Translations under genes and position numbers: made by a program
DNA from: Anaerolineae bacterium
Lineage (GTDB): Bacteria > Chloroflexota > Anaerolineae > 4572-78 > J111
Direction of reading: 5' to 3'
DNA: 52,648 bases
NCBI GenBank assembly: GCA_016926805.1
Contig: JAFGNV010000040.1
Location: forward strand, 1-52,648
The notes under the pieces: generated by a model
Told to the model about the DNA's origin: nothing
The model's database searches: none
Seen by the model: only the letters and a program-made list of their open reading frames with translations
In this document: positions 34,288-44,613 of the stretch, piece after piece
How positions within the stretch are numbered: position 1 is the first letter of the stretch
Layout: each line of letters begins with the position of its first letter

Positions 34288-34437
34288 AGTTTTTAAACTT
34301 CCCTTAAATAAGTAATGCTAATCTGATTGGAGAGCAGGGAGTGAAATTCCTAACACCATCGCTGGCCCGGTTTAAAACTCGTTACCACCTTTTGGTAGCG
34401 CGTTATAAATGTTAAAAGACAAGATCGAGGAACACCC

Positions 34438-35361
34438 ATGCCAGATTTTTTGCCAGAACAAGCATCGACTATTGGCACCCAAATTGACTGGATATTTTTT
34501 ACCCTGGTTGGTTTGAGCTTGTTGTTTGCCATCCCGGTAATTGGCTTTATCATCACCTTTGCCGTTCGATACCGCCAGGGGAGCAGGGCGGACCGCTCCA
34601 ATCGGGTTCATGAGAGCAACAAAATGGAATTTGCCTGGACCTTTATCCCGTTTGTGCTGGCTATGGTTATTTTTGGCTGGTCGGCGGTGGTGTATTACAA
34701 CTATGCCACGCCTCCGGCTGACGCGCTGGAAATTTATGTCATTGGCAAACAATGGATGTGGCAATCGCAACATCCGTCGGGCAAGATCGAGATCAATGCC
34801 CTACATGTTCCGGTCAATCAGCCGGTCAAGTTGATTATGACCTCGCAAGATGTCATTCACAGTTTTTACGTTCCGGCCTTTCGTATCAAACAAGACGTAC
34901 TGCCGGGGCGCTACACCACGCTCTGGTTCGAGGCCACCAAAACCGGCAATTACCACCTCTTCTGCGCCGAATATTGCGGCACCGAACACTCCAAAATGAC
35001 CGGTACTATCACCGTGATGGAGCCGGACGCCTATCAAACCTGGCTTGGTGGTGTAATCGAGGGAGAGTCGATGGCTCAGACCGGGCAACGTTTGTTTCAG
35101 CAACGCGGGTGTGTGGCCTGTCACAACGATACTCCCAACAGTATTGGCCCTAATCTGGCCGACGTGTTTGGTGAATCCGTGCAGTTGGCCAGTGGGGAGA
35201 CCGTTGTGGCTGATGAAGCATATCTGCTTGAGTCTATCCGCAAGCCACAGGAAAAACTTGTTGCCAGTTATCCGCCTAGCATGCCCACTTATGAAGGCAT
35301 TTTAACCGAACAAGAGATTTTGCAACTGGTAGAATATATCAAGTCTTTAAAAAGCCAGTAG
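34438..35361 (+). CDS. coxB: Cytochrome c oxidase subunit II with fused cytochrome c (caa3 type)
   Basis: 307 residues. Two N-terminal membrane helices are followed by a cupredoxin domain with the CuA ligands in CAEYCGTEHSKM and an upstream His in DVIHSFYVPAFRIKQDVLPG. The C-terminal third is a cytochrome c domain with GCVACH and the axial Met in SMPTYEGILTEQ. Subunit II receives electrons at the heme and passes them through CuA to subunit I, so this is a caa3-type oxidase. The aromatic run NKQWMWQSQHPSG between helix 2 and the copper domain is the usual electron entry. It is the first of four oxidase genes. Confidence 0.96.
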   Translation: MPDFLPEQASTIGTQIDWIFFTLVGLSLLFAIPVIGFIITFAVRYRQGSRADRSNRVHESNKMEFAWTFIPFVLAMVIFGWSAVVYYNYATPPADALEIYVIGKQWMWQSQHPSGKIEINALHVPVNQPVKLIMTSQDVIHSFYVPAFRIKQDVLPGRYTTLWFEATKTGNYHLFCAEYCGTEHSKMTGTITVMEPDAYQTWLGGVIEGESMAQTGQRLFQQRGCVACHNDTPNSIGPNLADVFGESVQLASGETVVADEAYLLESIRKPQEKLVASYPPSMPTYEGILTEQEILQLVEYIKSLKSQ

Positions 35362-35407
35362 CCAGATATACCTGTATTGACCTCCACCTAAAAAAGGAGC
35401 AAACATC

Positions 35408-37051
35408 ATGACCGTATCGACGCCATCCGCCACCATAGAACAGCCTCAGGATAATTATCTCAACTGGGCCTATGGCCTTAAATCGTGGTTGCTCACCACC
35501 GATCACAAACGGATCGGTATTCTTTACCTGATTTCTATTACTTTTTTCTTTTTGCTGGGCGGCGCGGCGGCCAGTTTGATCCGACTGGAACTGTTTACGC
35601 CCCAGGGAGATTTGCTTCAGTCCGATACCTATAACAAAACTTTCACTCTGCACGGCGTGATTATGGTCTTCTTTTTCCTCATCCCCTCTATTCCTGCCAC
35701 GTTGGGGAATTTTCTCATTCCCTTGATGATCGGCGCCAAAGACCTGGCCTTTCCACGTTTGAACCTGGCCAGTTGGTATGTTTATATACTTGGCGGGTTG
35801 TTTACCTTGTCTGTGGTGGTGTTAGGCGGGGTGGACACGGGCTGGACTTTTTACACCCCTTACAGCAGTACCTACACCAATACGGCCGTTATTATCACGG
35901 CCCTGGGTATCTTTATTGTGGGATTCTCTTCCATTTTTACTGCCATCAACTTCATTGTTACCATTCACACCATGCGCGCCCCCGGCCTGACCTGGTTTCG
36001 GCTGCCGCTGTTTGTCTGGGCGCATTACGCCACCAGTATTATCATTATTTTAGGCACGCCGGTGTTGACCATCACCATTTTGCTGGTGGCCGCCGAACGT
36101 GTTTTAAGGTTTGGTATTTTCGACCCTGCTCTGGGTGGTGACCCCTTGCTATTCCAGCACCTATTTTGGTTTTATTCTCATCCGGCGGTGTACATTATGA
36201 TTTTGCCCTCAATGGGAGTAATCAGCGAGTTGATTACCGCCTTCTCCCGCCAACGCATTTTTGGCTATAAAGCCATTGCTCTCTCCAGTATGGCTATTGC
36301 CCTGCTGGGCTTTTTGGTGTGGGGACACCATATGTTTGTGAGTGGTCAAACCGTTTATGCCGGGTTGGTTTTTTCTATTTTGACTTTCCTGGTCGCAATT
36401 CCGTCGGCCATCAAAGTATTCAACTGGACCGCCACCCTTTATAAAGGCATCATTATCTTCAAAACACCCATGCTATACGCTTTGGGTTTCATCAGTTTAT
36501 TTATTGTCGGGGGGCTGACCGGCCTGTTCCTGGGCGCCATTGCCGTTGATGTTCACCTGCACGATACCTACTTTGTGGTGGCTCATTTTCACTTTATTAT
36601 GGTTGGGGCCACTACCATGGCGTACCTGGGCGGGCTTCATTTCTGGTGGCCCAAAATGAGCGGGCGAATGTATAACGAGAAGTGGGGTGTTTCCTCGGTC
36701 ACCATCATTTTTATCGGTTTCAATTTAACCTTCCTGGCCCAGTTTGTATTGGGTTATATGGGCATGCCGCGCCGTTACGCTACTTACCCCGAAGAGTTCC
36801 AACTGTGGCACCAGATTTCAACCCTGGGCACGGCCATTTTGGGTTTTGGTTATATTCTGCCGTTGTTTTACCTGACTACGACCCTGTTCAGGGGCAAACC
36901 GGCCAACTCCAATCCCTGGCGGGCCAAAGGTTTGGAATGGACCACAAACTCGCCGCCGCCGCCCCATAATTTTATCGAAACCCCCCTGGTTACCGAAGAA
37001 GCTTATGCTTACGATCTGCAAGAAGAGGAGGTTGCCGGTGTCTCAAGCTAA
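35408..37051 (+). CDS. coxA: Cytochrome c oxidase subunit I, A2-type heme-copper oxidase
   Basis: 547 residues, twelve or more membrane helices. It carries the heme a and heme a3-CuB centre: the low-spin His in [18 protein letters not shown], the CuB His in [15 protein letters not shown] and WGHHMF, and the heme His pair in [19 protein letters not shown]. Helix VI reads Y256-S257-H258-P259-A260-V261-Y262. The Glu of the usual HPEVY is absent and a Tyr-Ser pair precedes the His, which is the A2-subfamily (Rhodothermus-like) pattern. AAAAAAGGAGCAAACATC precedes the ATG. The last 14 bases overlap coxC. Confidence 0.97.
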   Translation: MTVSTPSATIEQPQDNYLNWAYGLKSWLLTTDHKRIGILYLISITFFFLLGGAAASLIRLELFTPQGDLLQSDTYNKTFTLHGVIMVFFFLIPSIPATLGNFLIPLMIGAKDLAFPRLNLASWYVYILGGLFTLSVVVLGGVDTGWTFYTPYSSTYTNTAVIITALGIFIVGFSSIFTAINFIVTIHTMRAPGLTWFRLPLFVWAHYATSIIIILGTPVLTITILLVAAERVLRFGIFDPALGGDPLLFQHLFWFYSHPAVYIMILPSMGVISELITAFSRQRIFGYKAIALSSMAIALLGFLVWGHHMFVSGQTVYAGLVFSILTFLVAIPSAIKVFNWTATLYKGIIIFKTPMLYALGFISLFIVGGLTGLFLGAIAVDVHLHDTYFVVAHFHFIMVGATTMAYLGGLHFWWPKMSGRMYNEKWGVSSVTIIFIGFNLTFLAQFVLGYMGMPRRYATYPEEFQLWHQISTLGTAILGFGYILPLFYLTTTLFRGKPANSNPWRAKGLEWTTNSPPPPHNFIETPLVTEEAYAYDLQEEEVAGVSS

Positions 37052-37685
37052 ATCGTCCGTGGTTGCGCCTTACTTTAGCAATGTGGAACAGCGGCGCCAG
37101 GCCAACACCTTGGGCATGTGGGTCTTTCTGGCTACCGAGGTAATGTTCTTCGGCGGCATCTTCATTGTCTATGCGGCCTATCGCCTGGCCTACCCTGAGG
37201 CTTTTAAAGCCGCCAGTAACGAACTCGATCTTGTACTGGCTACCGTTAATACATTTGTCTTGCTGAGCAGCAGTCTGACAATGGTTCTGGGTGTGCATGC
37301 GGCGCAAACAGACCGGAAAAAGGCCCTGGTCATGTATCTACTGCTGACCATTCTGTTTGGCGCCATCTTCTTGGTGATAAAAGGATTCGAATACGCCGAA
37401 AAGTTTAGCCACCATCTGGTGCCGGGATACGACTTTATCTTTCAGGGCTTGTTTGCCAACCAGGCGGAAATATTCTTTAGTCTGTATTTTGTGACCACCG
37501 GCCTGCACGCGATGCATATGGTGGTGGGCATTGGCGTGTTGTTGTATTTTGCCTACCGGGCCTGGAAAAATCACTTCTCATCAGTTTATTACGACCCGGT
37601 GGAAATGGTCGGCCTTTATTGGCACTTTGTTGATATTGTCTGGGTGTTCATTTTCCCGCTATATTACCTGATCGACCGAACGTAA
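37038..37685 (+). CDS. coxC: Cytochrome c oxidase subunit III
   Basis: About 215 residues, five membrane helices: [60 protein letters not shown] and [20 protein letters not shown], then [18 protein letters not shown]. The length is typical of short bacterial forms. I placed the start at the GTG at 37038, with AGGAGG at 37025-37030 upstream; an in-frame TTG 11 codons earlier is less likely. It overlaps coxA by 14 bases. Subunit III stabilises subunit I and its proton uptake. Confidence 0.95.
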   Translation: MSQAKSSVVAPYFSNVEQRRQANTLGMWVFLATEVMFFGGIFIVYAAYRLAYPEAFKAASNELDLVLATVNTFVLLSSSLTMVLGVHAAQTDRKKALVMYLLLTILFGAIFLVIKGFEYAEKFSHHLVPGYDFIFQGLFANQAEIFFSLYFVTTGLHAMHMVVGIGVLLYFAYRAWKNHFSSVYYDPVEMVGLYWHFVDIVWVFIFPLYYLIDRT

Positions 37686-37785
37686 ACCATAGAAGTGGCA
37701 AATAAAGGAGTAGTAGGGAACAAAGAATTAGCAAAAATTCTCTACCTACCCCCTACTTCTTACTCTTTCTAATGGAGCTACCGTA

Positions 37786-38097
37786 ATGACCGAACATGAT
37801 CGCCATCTTATCCCGGTTCGTACTTATCTCATCGTCTTTGCCCTGCTGCTAGTTTTGTTGGCTATTACCGTCACAGTTTCCTTTTTTCATTTTGGAGTGC
37901 TCAATGTTTTTGTGGCGCTGGGAATTGCCACCATCAAAGCCGGGCTGATTATGGCCTATTTTATGCACCTGCGTTACAGCACCAGGCTTATCTGGATTTT
38001 TGCCGGCCTGGGCTTTTATGGCCTGATGATTATGATTCTCATTGCCATGGGCGACTACGTGGCCCGTGGCGGCGTGATTGTGCCGCAATTTCCGTAA
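37786..38097 (+). CDS. coxD: Cytochrome c oxidase subunit IV-like protein
   Basis: 103 residues with three membrane helices: VFALLLVLLAITVTVSFFHF, FVALGIATIKAGLIMAYFMH and LGFYGLMIMILIAMGDYVAR. The segment IKAGLIMAYFMHLRYS is the mark of the prokaryotic subunit IV (CoxF/CtaF) family. Its role is accessory. A terminator at 38162-38195 follows, closing the block that started at 24520. AATGGAGCTACCGTA lies before the ATG. Confidence 0.92.
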   Translation: MTEHDRHLIPVRTYLIVFALLLVLLAITVTVSFFHFGVLNVFVALGIATIKAGLIMAYFMHLRYSTRLIWIFAGLGFYGLMIMILIAMGDYVARGGVIVPQFP

Positions 38098-38161
38098 TCA
38101 CAGAATCCAGAAAACCAGGCTCATAATCGTTTGGTCACAAGTTTACCGTGATTTAAGCTTC

Positions 38162-38195
38162 AGGATGGATATGAACTCAGTCCATCCTTTTTCTT
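38162..38195 (+). terminator. Rho-independent terminator after the respiratory operon
   Basis: AGGATGGA (38162-38169) pairs with TCCATCCT (38181-38188), 11-nt loop, followed by TTTTCTTTG. A possible -10 TATAAT for the next gene lies at 38211-38216. Confidence 0.82.
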
Positions 38196-38274
38196 TGTTT
38201 AAAACTGTTATATAATTAACTCAGCTTGCGAGCGACCGGTTAAAAATCATTACCACTTCAGAAAGAGAAAAGAT

Positions 38275-39378
38275 ATGGCTACAAAGCGCAAGAGAACGGT
38301 ACTGATTGTCGATGATGAGTCTCTCACTTGTGATATGTTGAAGGCGATCTTAATGCCAGAGGGGTATGACACCATACTCGCCACCAGTGGAACAGAAGCC
38401 TTAAAAGTGGTTGAGCAGCAACCGCCAGATATTATTTTACTTGATGTGATGATGCCCGATATAGATGGCCTCGAAGTATGTCGACGTCTCAAGGCAAATA
38501 AACGATGGCAACATATTCCCATAATTTTGGTGACTGTTTTGGACAGCACAGAAGACTTGGTGAATGGGCTTGATGCTGGGGCCGATGATTTTGTAAATAA
38601 ACCTGTAAATGGTGTTGAGTTACGGGCTCGGATACGCTCATTGTTGCGCCTCAAGGAGCAGTACGATGAATTAGAAGCCACCTTGCGGATGCGAGAAGAC
38701 CTGACCCACATGATTGTCCACGATATCAGAACCCCTCTCACCGCCATTTTGGGATATACCCAGTTACTGTTGGCTCGAGAATCGTTTCCAGATAGTGACG
38801 CCCAAGATGTTCAGGCTATTCAAATGCAAGCCTATCGCCTGGACTCATTCTTAAATGATATGCTAATTTTGGCTAAACTCGAAGCCGAACGCCTGATCCT
38901 GAATCGCTCAATGGTTGATGTGAACCAGGTGGTGCAGCAGGTGATAGGAAGCTACAACATTGTGGCCCGGTCAAAGAATATCAAATTGATTGGCGACCTG
39001 CCAACCACAACTCAGCACATATTGCTCGATACCAACTTGTTTCAGCGAGTGTTGGAAAATCTGATTTCAAATGCCTTAAAATTCTCACCCGCTGAAAGTA
39101 CGATTACCGTGCTAGTGGAATATCCACGAGCCAAGACGATGTTGTCGTCGGCGGGTCCTCAAATTCGGGTCACTATTTCTGATGAAGGTCCTGGCATCAC
39201 CATAGAGGATCGCGAACGTATCTTTGATAAATTTGAAGTGGCAAAGTTGCAGGATAAAGAAGACCGTCAAATTGGACTGGGTCTTGCTTTCTGCAAGATG
39301 GTGGTCGAGGGGCACGGGGGATACATTTCTGTACGGCCCAACAAACCTGTGGGATCTATTTTTACGATAGAAATTTAG
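38275..39378 (+). CDS. Response regulator-histidine kinase hybrid (REC-HisKA-HATPase)
   Basis: 367 residues, no membrane helix. Residues 8-125 are a receiver domain with VLIVDDE, the phospho-acceptor Asp in IILLDVMMPDIDG and the Lys in DDFVNKPVNG. Then comes a HisKA helix with the phospho-His in MIVHDIRTPLTAILGYTQ, and a HATPase domain with NLISNALKFSPAES, DEGPGITIEDRERIF and GLGLAFCKMVVEGHGG. The layout suits a cytosolic relay kinase that takes its input through its own receiver domain. No partner regulator is next to it. Its place between the oxidase block and the SURF1 gene hints at respiratory control but does not prove it. Confidence 0.94.
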   Translation: MATKRKRTVLIVDDESLTCDMLKAILMPEGYDTILATSGTEALKVVEQQPPDIILLDVMMPDIDGLEVCRRLKANKRWQHIPIILVTVLDSTEDLVNGLDAGADDFVNKPVNGVELRARIRSLLRLKEQYDELEATLRMREDLTHMIVHDIRTPLTAILGYTQLLLARESFPDSDAQDVQAIQMQAYRLDSFLNDMLILAKLEAERLILNRSMVDVNQVVQQVIGSYNIVARSKNIKLIGDLPTTTQHILLDTNLFQRVLENLISNALKFSPAESTITVLVEYPRAKTMLSSAGPQIRVTISDEGPGITIEDRERIFDKFEVAKLQDKEDRQIGLGLAFCKMVVEGHGGYISVRPNKPVGSIFTIEI

Positions 39379-39393
39379 AGCGCGTTTCTTAAA

Positions 39394-40140
39394 TTACCCG
39401 ACCTTTTTTAATTCCTGTCGAATCAACGCTCCATACACAATTACCAAAATCACGGCAAAACTGAACCATTGTAGGGCATAACTAAAGTGTGACCCTTCAC
39501 TCAATTCTATTCCTTCTTCACGCAACGGAGGAATGTCTGGCGCGGCATCTTCATTGGGTGACTGCTTGATAAAAATCGGCAGTAGTGAATAAGGCACTTG
39601 TGCCTGAATGCGTTTAATGTCAACCCGGAACCACTCATCCAGACGAGATTCACCAGGACCGGGGGTAGGGTCGGTGGGGATTAGCCAGCGATTGGGTTGG
39701 AGCTGGGTTTTGTAAGCAATACCCTCAATCTTGACTGTTCCGTTTTCCTCATAAATTTGGCGTTTATCCGGGGCGGACTCAGCCAGTGGAATCCAGCCCC
39801 GATCCACCAACACCGCCCCGTCGCTGCCCTCAATCCGTAGCGGGACGACCAGGCGCACGCCGGGGAGTCCGTTAAAAGGCCGATTGACAATCACCATACT
39901 TTCATCGTTATCAAATGTACCGGTAACGGTTACGCGGTGTAAATTTAGGGCTTTGGGGTCAATATCCTGGCCGGAGAGCACCGTGACCGGCGCGTTTAAT
40001 CCGGCCAAAATTGCCTCGTTCAAAGCGCGTCGCTGTTCCAGGCGACGAAGTTGCCATAACCCCAAGTTGATGAGCACAATAATAGCTGCCAGTACCAGCA
40101 AATGTCTGATCAACCATTTCCCCGCAAGTAGTTTTCTCAT
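39394..40140 (-). CDS. SURF1-family cytochrome oxidase assembly protein
   Basis: About 248 residues. An N-terminal helix (HLLVLAAIIVLINLGLWQLRR) with the family motif LGLWQLRRLEQR leads into the globular domain, which carries VTVTGTFDNDESMVIVNRPF, AVLVDRGWIPL and PDIPPLREEGIELSEGSHFS. The C-terminal helix is HFSYALQWFSFAVILVIVYG. The protein helps place heme a into oxidase subunit I. I chose the ATG at 40138-40140 (MRKLLAG); the frame stays open to 40209 without homology. It is convergent with the histidine kinase and lies near the caa3 genes. Confidence 0.92.
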   Translation of the reverse strand: MRKLLAGKWLIRHLLVLAAIIVLINLGLWQLRRLEQRRALNEAILAGLNAPVTVLSGQDIDPKALNLHRVTVTGTFDNDESMVIVNRPFNGLPGVRLVVPLRIEGSDGAVLVDRGWIPLAESAPDKRQIYEENGTVKIEGIAYKTQLQPNRWLIPTDPTPGPGESRLDEWFRVDIKRIQAQVPYSLLPIFIKQSPNEDAAPDIPPLREEGIELSEGSHFSYALQWFSFAVILVIVYGALIRQELKKVG

Positions 40141-40416
40141 AATATACCTGCCCAATAGTTGAGGCTTGTGTTTGAAGGCTAAAACCAATTTTTGGTTATG
40201 ATACTCCAATTGAACGCAACTAACAAGGGGAATCCATAAAGCCCGGAACTTATGGACAGCCTGAAGACAAATTTACCGATTCAGAAAGTTAACATCACTC
40301 TAATGCTCGTTTAATATTATTCTCATTCTTCTGCGGCATTATTAAACGATAGTATAAAGGAAGAAGTCTATCTGCGTTGTGGGCCAAAACACCAGCCTTG
40401 TTATTACCAGAAAGGA

Positions 40417-42291
40417 ATGTCCACAGTGAAACCCGACGATAAACTGAACAAACGAGAACAACCACGCCCCATGTTCTATTTGTGGATTGTGATGGGGGTG
40501 ATTATTCTAGGTGCCATCTTTGTGCCATTCTTTACCGGTCAAGGTACCAAACCGGAGGCAGCCTCTCTGCCCGGCGTTGTCGATGCTATCGAAGCCGGTG
40601 AAATTGAAAAAATTATCGTGCGCGGCGACGAGATTATTGCCACCAAGACCGACGGTACCACTCTTACCGCGCGTAAAGAAGCCAACATTAGTGCCATTGA
40701 GGCCTTGCAATTCATTGGCACTTCGCCCGAAGTGTTGCGCGAGTTGCCGATAGTGGTTGAGGAAACCGGGCCAGGGATGTTTGGCTATCTCAGTGTACTG
40801 CTCACGCTGGCCCCGATCCTCTTTATTGGTTTTCTTATCTTTATTGCCGCGCGGCAAATGCGGGGTGGGGGCGTTGGTAATTTCCCCAATCAGTTTGGCC
40901 GTAGTAATGCCCGGGTAATGTCTAACACTGCCGAGCAGGGTGTCTTTCAACGTCCGGTGGTGACGTTCCAGGATGTGGCCGGAGCGGAACAGGCCAAACT
41001 GGAACTCCAGGAGGTGGTGGAATTTCTGAGTGAACCGGATAAGTTTCTCAAGTTGGGCGCGCGAGTTCCCAAGGGAGTTCTGATGGCCGGCGCACCGGGT
41101 ACCGGCAAAACCCTGCTGGCCAAGGCCGTGGCCGGTGAGGCCGGGGTGCCGTTCTTTAACATCTCCGGTTCTGAGTTTGTGGAGATGTTTGTGGGGGTGG
41201 GCGCCTCCCGCGTGCGCGATCTGTTCAAGCGGGCCAAAGAGCAATCGCCAGCCGTTATCTTTATTGACGAGATTGATGCTGTGGGCCGTCAGCGAGGCAT
41301 TGGTTTAGGTGGCGGCAACGACGAGCGCGAACAAACCCTCAACCAAATTCTGGTGGAAATGGATGGCTTCGATACCGATACCAACATCATCCTGATTGCG
41401 GCCACCAACCGGCCCGATGTGCTGGATCCGGCGCTGTTGCGTCCCGGTCGTTTCGACCGCAAAGTCATCCTGGATCGGCCCGATGTAGAAGCCCGGGAGG
41501 CCATCCTGAAAGTTCACACCCGGGGTAAGCCCATTGCGCCCCACGTCTCCCTGGCTAACCTGGCCAAACTGACCCCCGGTTTTGTCGGTGCCGATTTGGA
41601 GAATCTGGTCAACGAGGCTGCCATCCTGGCTGCCCGCCGCAATCTGACCCTGATTGGGCAGCAGGAGTTTCAAGACGCCATCGAACGCATTGTGGCCGGA
41701 CCGGAACGCAAAGGAAAAATCTTGACCGATGAAGAGCGTCGGGTGGTGGCTTTTCACGAAGCGGGCCACGCCGTGGTGATGCACAACGTTGAAGAAGGCG
41801 ACCCGGTGCACAAAGTCAGTATTGTTTCTCGTGGCATGGCGCTGGGTTACACTATGCCCTTACCGGAAAACGACAAGTACCTGCGCAGCAAAGAGGCCTT
41901 TGAAAGCGAAATTGTAGGTCTGTTAGGTGGTCGCGCCGCCGAAGAACTCGTCTTTAAGCGTATTACCACTGGCGCCGCCAACGACCTCGAACGGGCCACC
42001 AAACTGGCCCGGGCTATGGTTACCCGTTATGGCTTTAGTGAGGTTTTGGGTCTGCGCACCTTTGGCGAGGAACAGGGCAATCCTTACCTGGGTAGCCTGG
42101 GCGAAACCCGCGACTATAGCGAAGAAATAGCCGAGCGTATCGACAGTGAGATACAGGGCATTCTTCACAAATCTTACCAGAAAGCTAAAGACATCCTGGC
42201 CAAACAGCATGACAAACTGGAGAGTCTGGCCGAGGCTTTGTTGGAGCGTGAAACCATTGATCGCCCGCAGTTTGAGGCTTTGATGGCTTAA
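40417..42291 (+). CDS. ftsH: ATP-dependent zinc metalloprotease FtsH
   Basis: 624 residues. Membrane-bound AAA+ protease that removes damaged membrane proteins. Two N-terminal membrane helices flank a periplasmic domain. The ATPase has Walker [20 protein letters not shown] near residue 224, Walker [16 protein letters not shown] and the second homology region [20 protein letters not shown]. The zinc site is [13 protein letters not shown] near residue 447. The ATG at 40417 lies only about one base from the AAAGGA site; the in-frame GTG at 40426, nine bases from it, may be the true start. The tail after residue 600 is short. Confidence 0.97.
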   Translation: MSTVKPDDKLNKREQPRPMFYLWIVMGVIILGAIFVPFFTGQGTKPEAASLPGVVDAIEAGEIEKIIVRGDEIIATKTDGTTLTARKEANISAIEALQFIGTSPEVLRELPIVVEETGPGMFGYLSVLLTLAPILFIGFLIFIAARQMRGGGVGNFPNQFGRSNARVMSNTAEQGVFQRPVVTFQDVAGAEQAKLELQEVVEFLSEPDKFLKLGARVPKGVLMAGAPGTGKTLLAKAVAGEAGVPFFNISGSEFVEMFVGVGASRVRDLFKRAKEQSPAVIFIDEIDAVGRQRGIGLGGGNDEREQTLNQILVEMDGFDTDTNIILIAATNRPDVLDPALLRPGRFDRKVILDRPDVEAREAILKVHTRGKPIAPHVSLANLAKLTPGFVGADLENLVNEAAILAARRNLTLIGQQEFQDAIERIVAGPERKGKILTDEERRVVAFHEAGHAVVMHNVEEGDPVHKVSIVSRGMALGYTMPLPENDKYLRSKEAFESEIVGLLGGRAAEELVFKRITTGAANDLERATKLARAMVTRYGFSEVLGLRTFGEEQGNPYLGSLGETRDYSEEIAERIDSEIQGILHKSYQKAKDILAKQHDKLESLAEALLERETIDRPQFEALMA

Positions 42292-42323
42292 GGTCGTGTT
42301 GTATCCATTGTAGAATCGATGGA

Positions 42324-42350
42324 AGGGCAGGTCTTGGGCCTGTCCTTATT
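42324..42350 (+). terminator. Weak terminator-like hairpin after ftsH
   Basis: AGGGCAGG (42324-42331) pairs with CCTGTCCT (42339-42346) with one G-T wobble, 7-nt loop, followed by TATT only. Confidence 0.45.
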
Positions 42351-42374
42351 GCCTGTATCTGATAGAGGAGAAAA

Positions 42375-43201
42375 TTGAGCCAAATTTTAACCCATCTCCA
42401 ACCTTTTCAGGGCAACGAACACCAATCGTTTTACTGGAACGGCGGTCAGGCGGCGGCGTTACTGGTGCATGGCTTTCCCGGCACGCCCGCCGAAATGCAT
42501 CCGCTGGGCACAACCCTGTACCAAGATGGCTGGACCATTCAAGGTTTATTGTTGCCCGGTTTTGGTCCTCAGATTGAAACCATCTTTGAGCGAGATTACA
42601 CTGAGTGGGTGGTTGCGGTCGAGTCGGCTCTGGCTGAATTGCAGCGAAAGCATTGGCCAGTGCTTTTGATGGGCCACTCCATGGGCGCGACGGTATCAAT
42701 TCAAGTGGCAGTTTCCCGGCCTCCCGCTGGTCTGGTCCTAATTGGCAGTTGGGTGAGTGGTGGCAGCGCTGGATTGGTCAATTGCTCAAACCATTGGTTC
42801 GCCAGATGCGGCCCTTCAAAAATGTTGATTTTGCCGACCCGGAACTGCGGCGGGGGATTGCCAACTTTCTGCCCGGGATCGATCTGGACAGTCCGGAAGT
42901 CCAGGAAGAGATTCGGGAATTCGCTATTCCGCTGCGCGTTTTTGAGCAATTACACCGGCTGGGAAAAGCCGCTTACCGATTGGTCGCCCAGGTAAACGTG
43001 CCGACGCTGGTTGTACAGGGCACCCAGGACGAAACCGTGCCTGCCGCTCGCACCCGCCGTTTGCTCCGGCGGTTGCCCGGCCCCGTGCGCTATCATGAAG
43101 TCAAAACCGGCCACAACTTGATCCGCCTCGAAGACCCCGGTTGGCCTTACGTGGAACAGACGGTGTTAGCATTTAGCCGTTCTTTTTTGCTGAAAGGATA
43201 G
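42375..43201 (+). pseudogene. Alpha/beta hydrolase (carboxylesterase-like) broken by a frameshift
   Basis: Two overlapping frames make one hydrolase. The first (42375-42995, TTG start after GAGGAG) has LLVHGFPGTPAEMHPLG and the nucleophile elbow GHSMGATVS, then goes off at about GLVLIGS. The second (frame of 42653-43201) takes over at about EWWQRWIGQLLKPLVRQM and supplies the catalytic Asp in VQGTQDETVPAART and the His in KTGHNLIRLEDP. The shift lies between about 42740 and 42765 and equals loss of one base. Neither piece is complete: the first lacks Asp and His, the second lacks the Ser. It is either a recent pseudogene or a sequence error. The family resembles Est30-type carboxylesterases. 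Confidence 0.8.
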
Positions 43202-43213
43202 AAAGAGGCGATA

Positions 43214-44002
43214 ATGGACAGCCAATACCTGCTTATGAAAAAACCGTTTGAGTTAAGCCGCCTGCTGCAGGGTCTTTCACGTCCGGTCAGGGTGATGTTG
43301 GTGGTGTGGGTTGTCACCATGATTTCACTGCCTATCTTGCGTTATTTTTGGGGCGGGATGGGCGAACGGGGAGGGATTGTAGCGGGCGTAGGCTTGCAGG
43401 CGGTAACGGTAGTATTCATTCTCTACCACGCCTGGGGTTTATGGCGCACCGTTTGGACCGCCGTGAGCGTGACCGGGCTGGCCTGGGGAACTGAAGCTAT
43501 TGGGTCGTCAACCGGCTTTCCCTTTGGGGCGTATCATTACACCGACATCCTGCAACCGCAGGTGATGCATGTGCCCTTACTCATTCCCCTGGCCTGGTTG
43601 ATGATGCTTCCTCCGGCCTGGGCGGTGGCGGAGCGTTTGACCGGCGTCAAACGTGGTTTGGCTTTTATTGTAGTCAGTGCGTTGGCGATGACCGCCTGGG
43701 ATCTGTTTTTAGACCCCCAAATGGTGACCTGGGGGCTGTGGGTGTGGGAAAACCCCGGTGGTTACTTTGGCATTCCCTGGAGCAACTACCTGGGCTGGCT
43801 GCTGGCGTCGGCCTTGATTACGGTGATAGTGCGGCCCTCCCGGCTTCCGGCGTTTCCCTTGCTCTTGATTTACACCATTACCTGGGGGTTGGAAACTATT
43901 GCCCTGTTTGTTTTTTGGGGATTGCCCGGCCCAGCCCTGATTGGATTTTTGGGCATGGGTAGTCTGGTCGGATTGGCCTGGTTACGGCAGCGGGAGGAAT
44001 AG
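43214..44002 (+). CDS. cruF: Carotenoid biosynthesis membrane protein (CruF-like, DUF422)
   Basis: 262 residues with about seven membrane helices. The motifs FPFGAYHYTDILQPQVMHVP, PLAWLMMLPPAW, AMTAWDLFLDPQMVTWGLWV and PWSNYLGWLLASALIT mark the DUF422/CruF family. In cyanobacteria CruF hydrates the psi-end of carotenes at C-1'. The matching glycosyltransferase (CruG-like) follows two genes later, so the pair may make hydroxylated and glycosylated carotenoids from the crtB/crtI product 28 kb upstream. GAAAGAGGCGATA precedes the ATG. The Met seven codons in (43235) is an alternative start. Confidence 0.88.
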   Translation: MDSQYLLMKKPFELSRLLQGLSRPVRVMLVVWVVTMISLPILRYFWGGMGERGGIVAGVGLQAVTVVFILYHAWGLWRTVWTAVSVTGLAWGTEAIGSSTGFPFGAYHYTDILQPQVMHVPLLIPLAWLMMLPPAWAVAERLTGVKRGLAFIVVSALAMTAWDLFLDPQMVTWGLWVWENPGGYFGIPWSNYLGWLLASALITVIVRPSRLPAFPLLLIYTITWGLETIALFVFWGLPGPALIGFLGMGSLVGLAWLRQREE

Positions 44003-44013
44003 GAGAATAGTCG

Positions 44014-44613
44014 ATGACAACGCTTGTCTGGTTCATCATCGGTTTTGGGTGTGGGGCTTTGCCTTTTTCGGTCTGGGTAGGACGTTTAGCCCTGCGCACC
44101 GATATTCGTGGTTACGGCGATTACAATCCTGGCGCGGCCAATGTCATCCGCGCCGGTGGCTGGTGGTGGGGAATGTTGGCCTTGCTGTTGGATTATTTCA
44201 AAGGGGTCATTCCGGTAGGAATGGCCCATTTTTTTGCTGGTCTCACTGGCGGGTCGTTGGCGGTTGTGGCGCTGGCGCCGGTGCTTGGACACGCCTACTC
44301 ACCCTTTTTGGGTTTTCGTGGTGGCAAGGCAGTGGCTGTGACCTTTGGTATCTGGACCGGCCTCACTCTGGGTGAAATTCCACTTGTGTTGGGATTGTTG
44401 CTGGTTTTCTGGTTTATTGTAGTGGCCGCGTCTGGCTGGGCGGTGCTGCTGGCGATGTTGGGTTTGTTGCCTTATCTTCTCCTGATTCATTTCGACCCGG
44501 TGCTGCTGGCGGTGTGGGTTGGTAACATGCTATTGCTGACCTGGAAACACCGTGCTGAGTTGAAACAACCGCCGGGCCTCCGTTCCTGGTTGAAAAAGAG
44601 GCTGCCTCAATGA
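44014..44613 (+). CDS. plsY: Acyl-phosphate:glycerol-3-phosphate acyltransferase (PlsY family)
   Basis: 199 residues, five to six membrane helices. Adds the first acyl chain to glycerol-3-phosphate. Family motifs: GFGCGALPFSVWVGRLA, then DIRGYGDYNPGAANVIRAGG, a variant of the usual GSGNIGATN loop, LLLDYFKGVIPV and HAYSPFLGFRGGKAVAVTFG. The variation in the first loop suggests a divergent subgroup, so acyltransferase activity is likely but not certain. It lies between the CruF-like and CruG-like genes and overlaps the latter by four bases (ATGA at 44610), in one operon. Confidence 0.87.
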   Translation: MTTLVWFIIGFGCGALPFSVWVGRLALRTDIRGYGDYNPGAANVIRAGGWWWGMLALLLDYFKGVIPVGMAHFFAGLTGGSLAVVALAPVLGHAYSPFLGFRGGKAVAVTFGIWTGLTLGEIPLVLGLLLVFWFIVVAASGWAVLLAMLGLLPYLLLIHFDPVLLAVWVGNMLLLTWKHRAELKQPPGLRSWLKKRLPQ

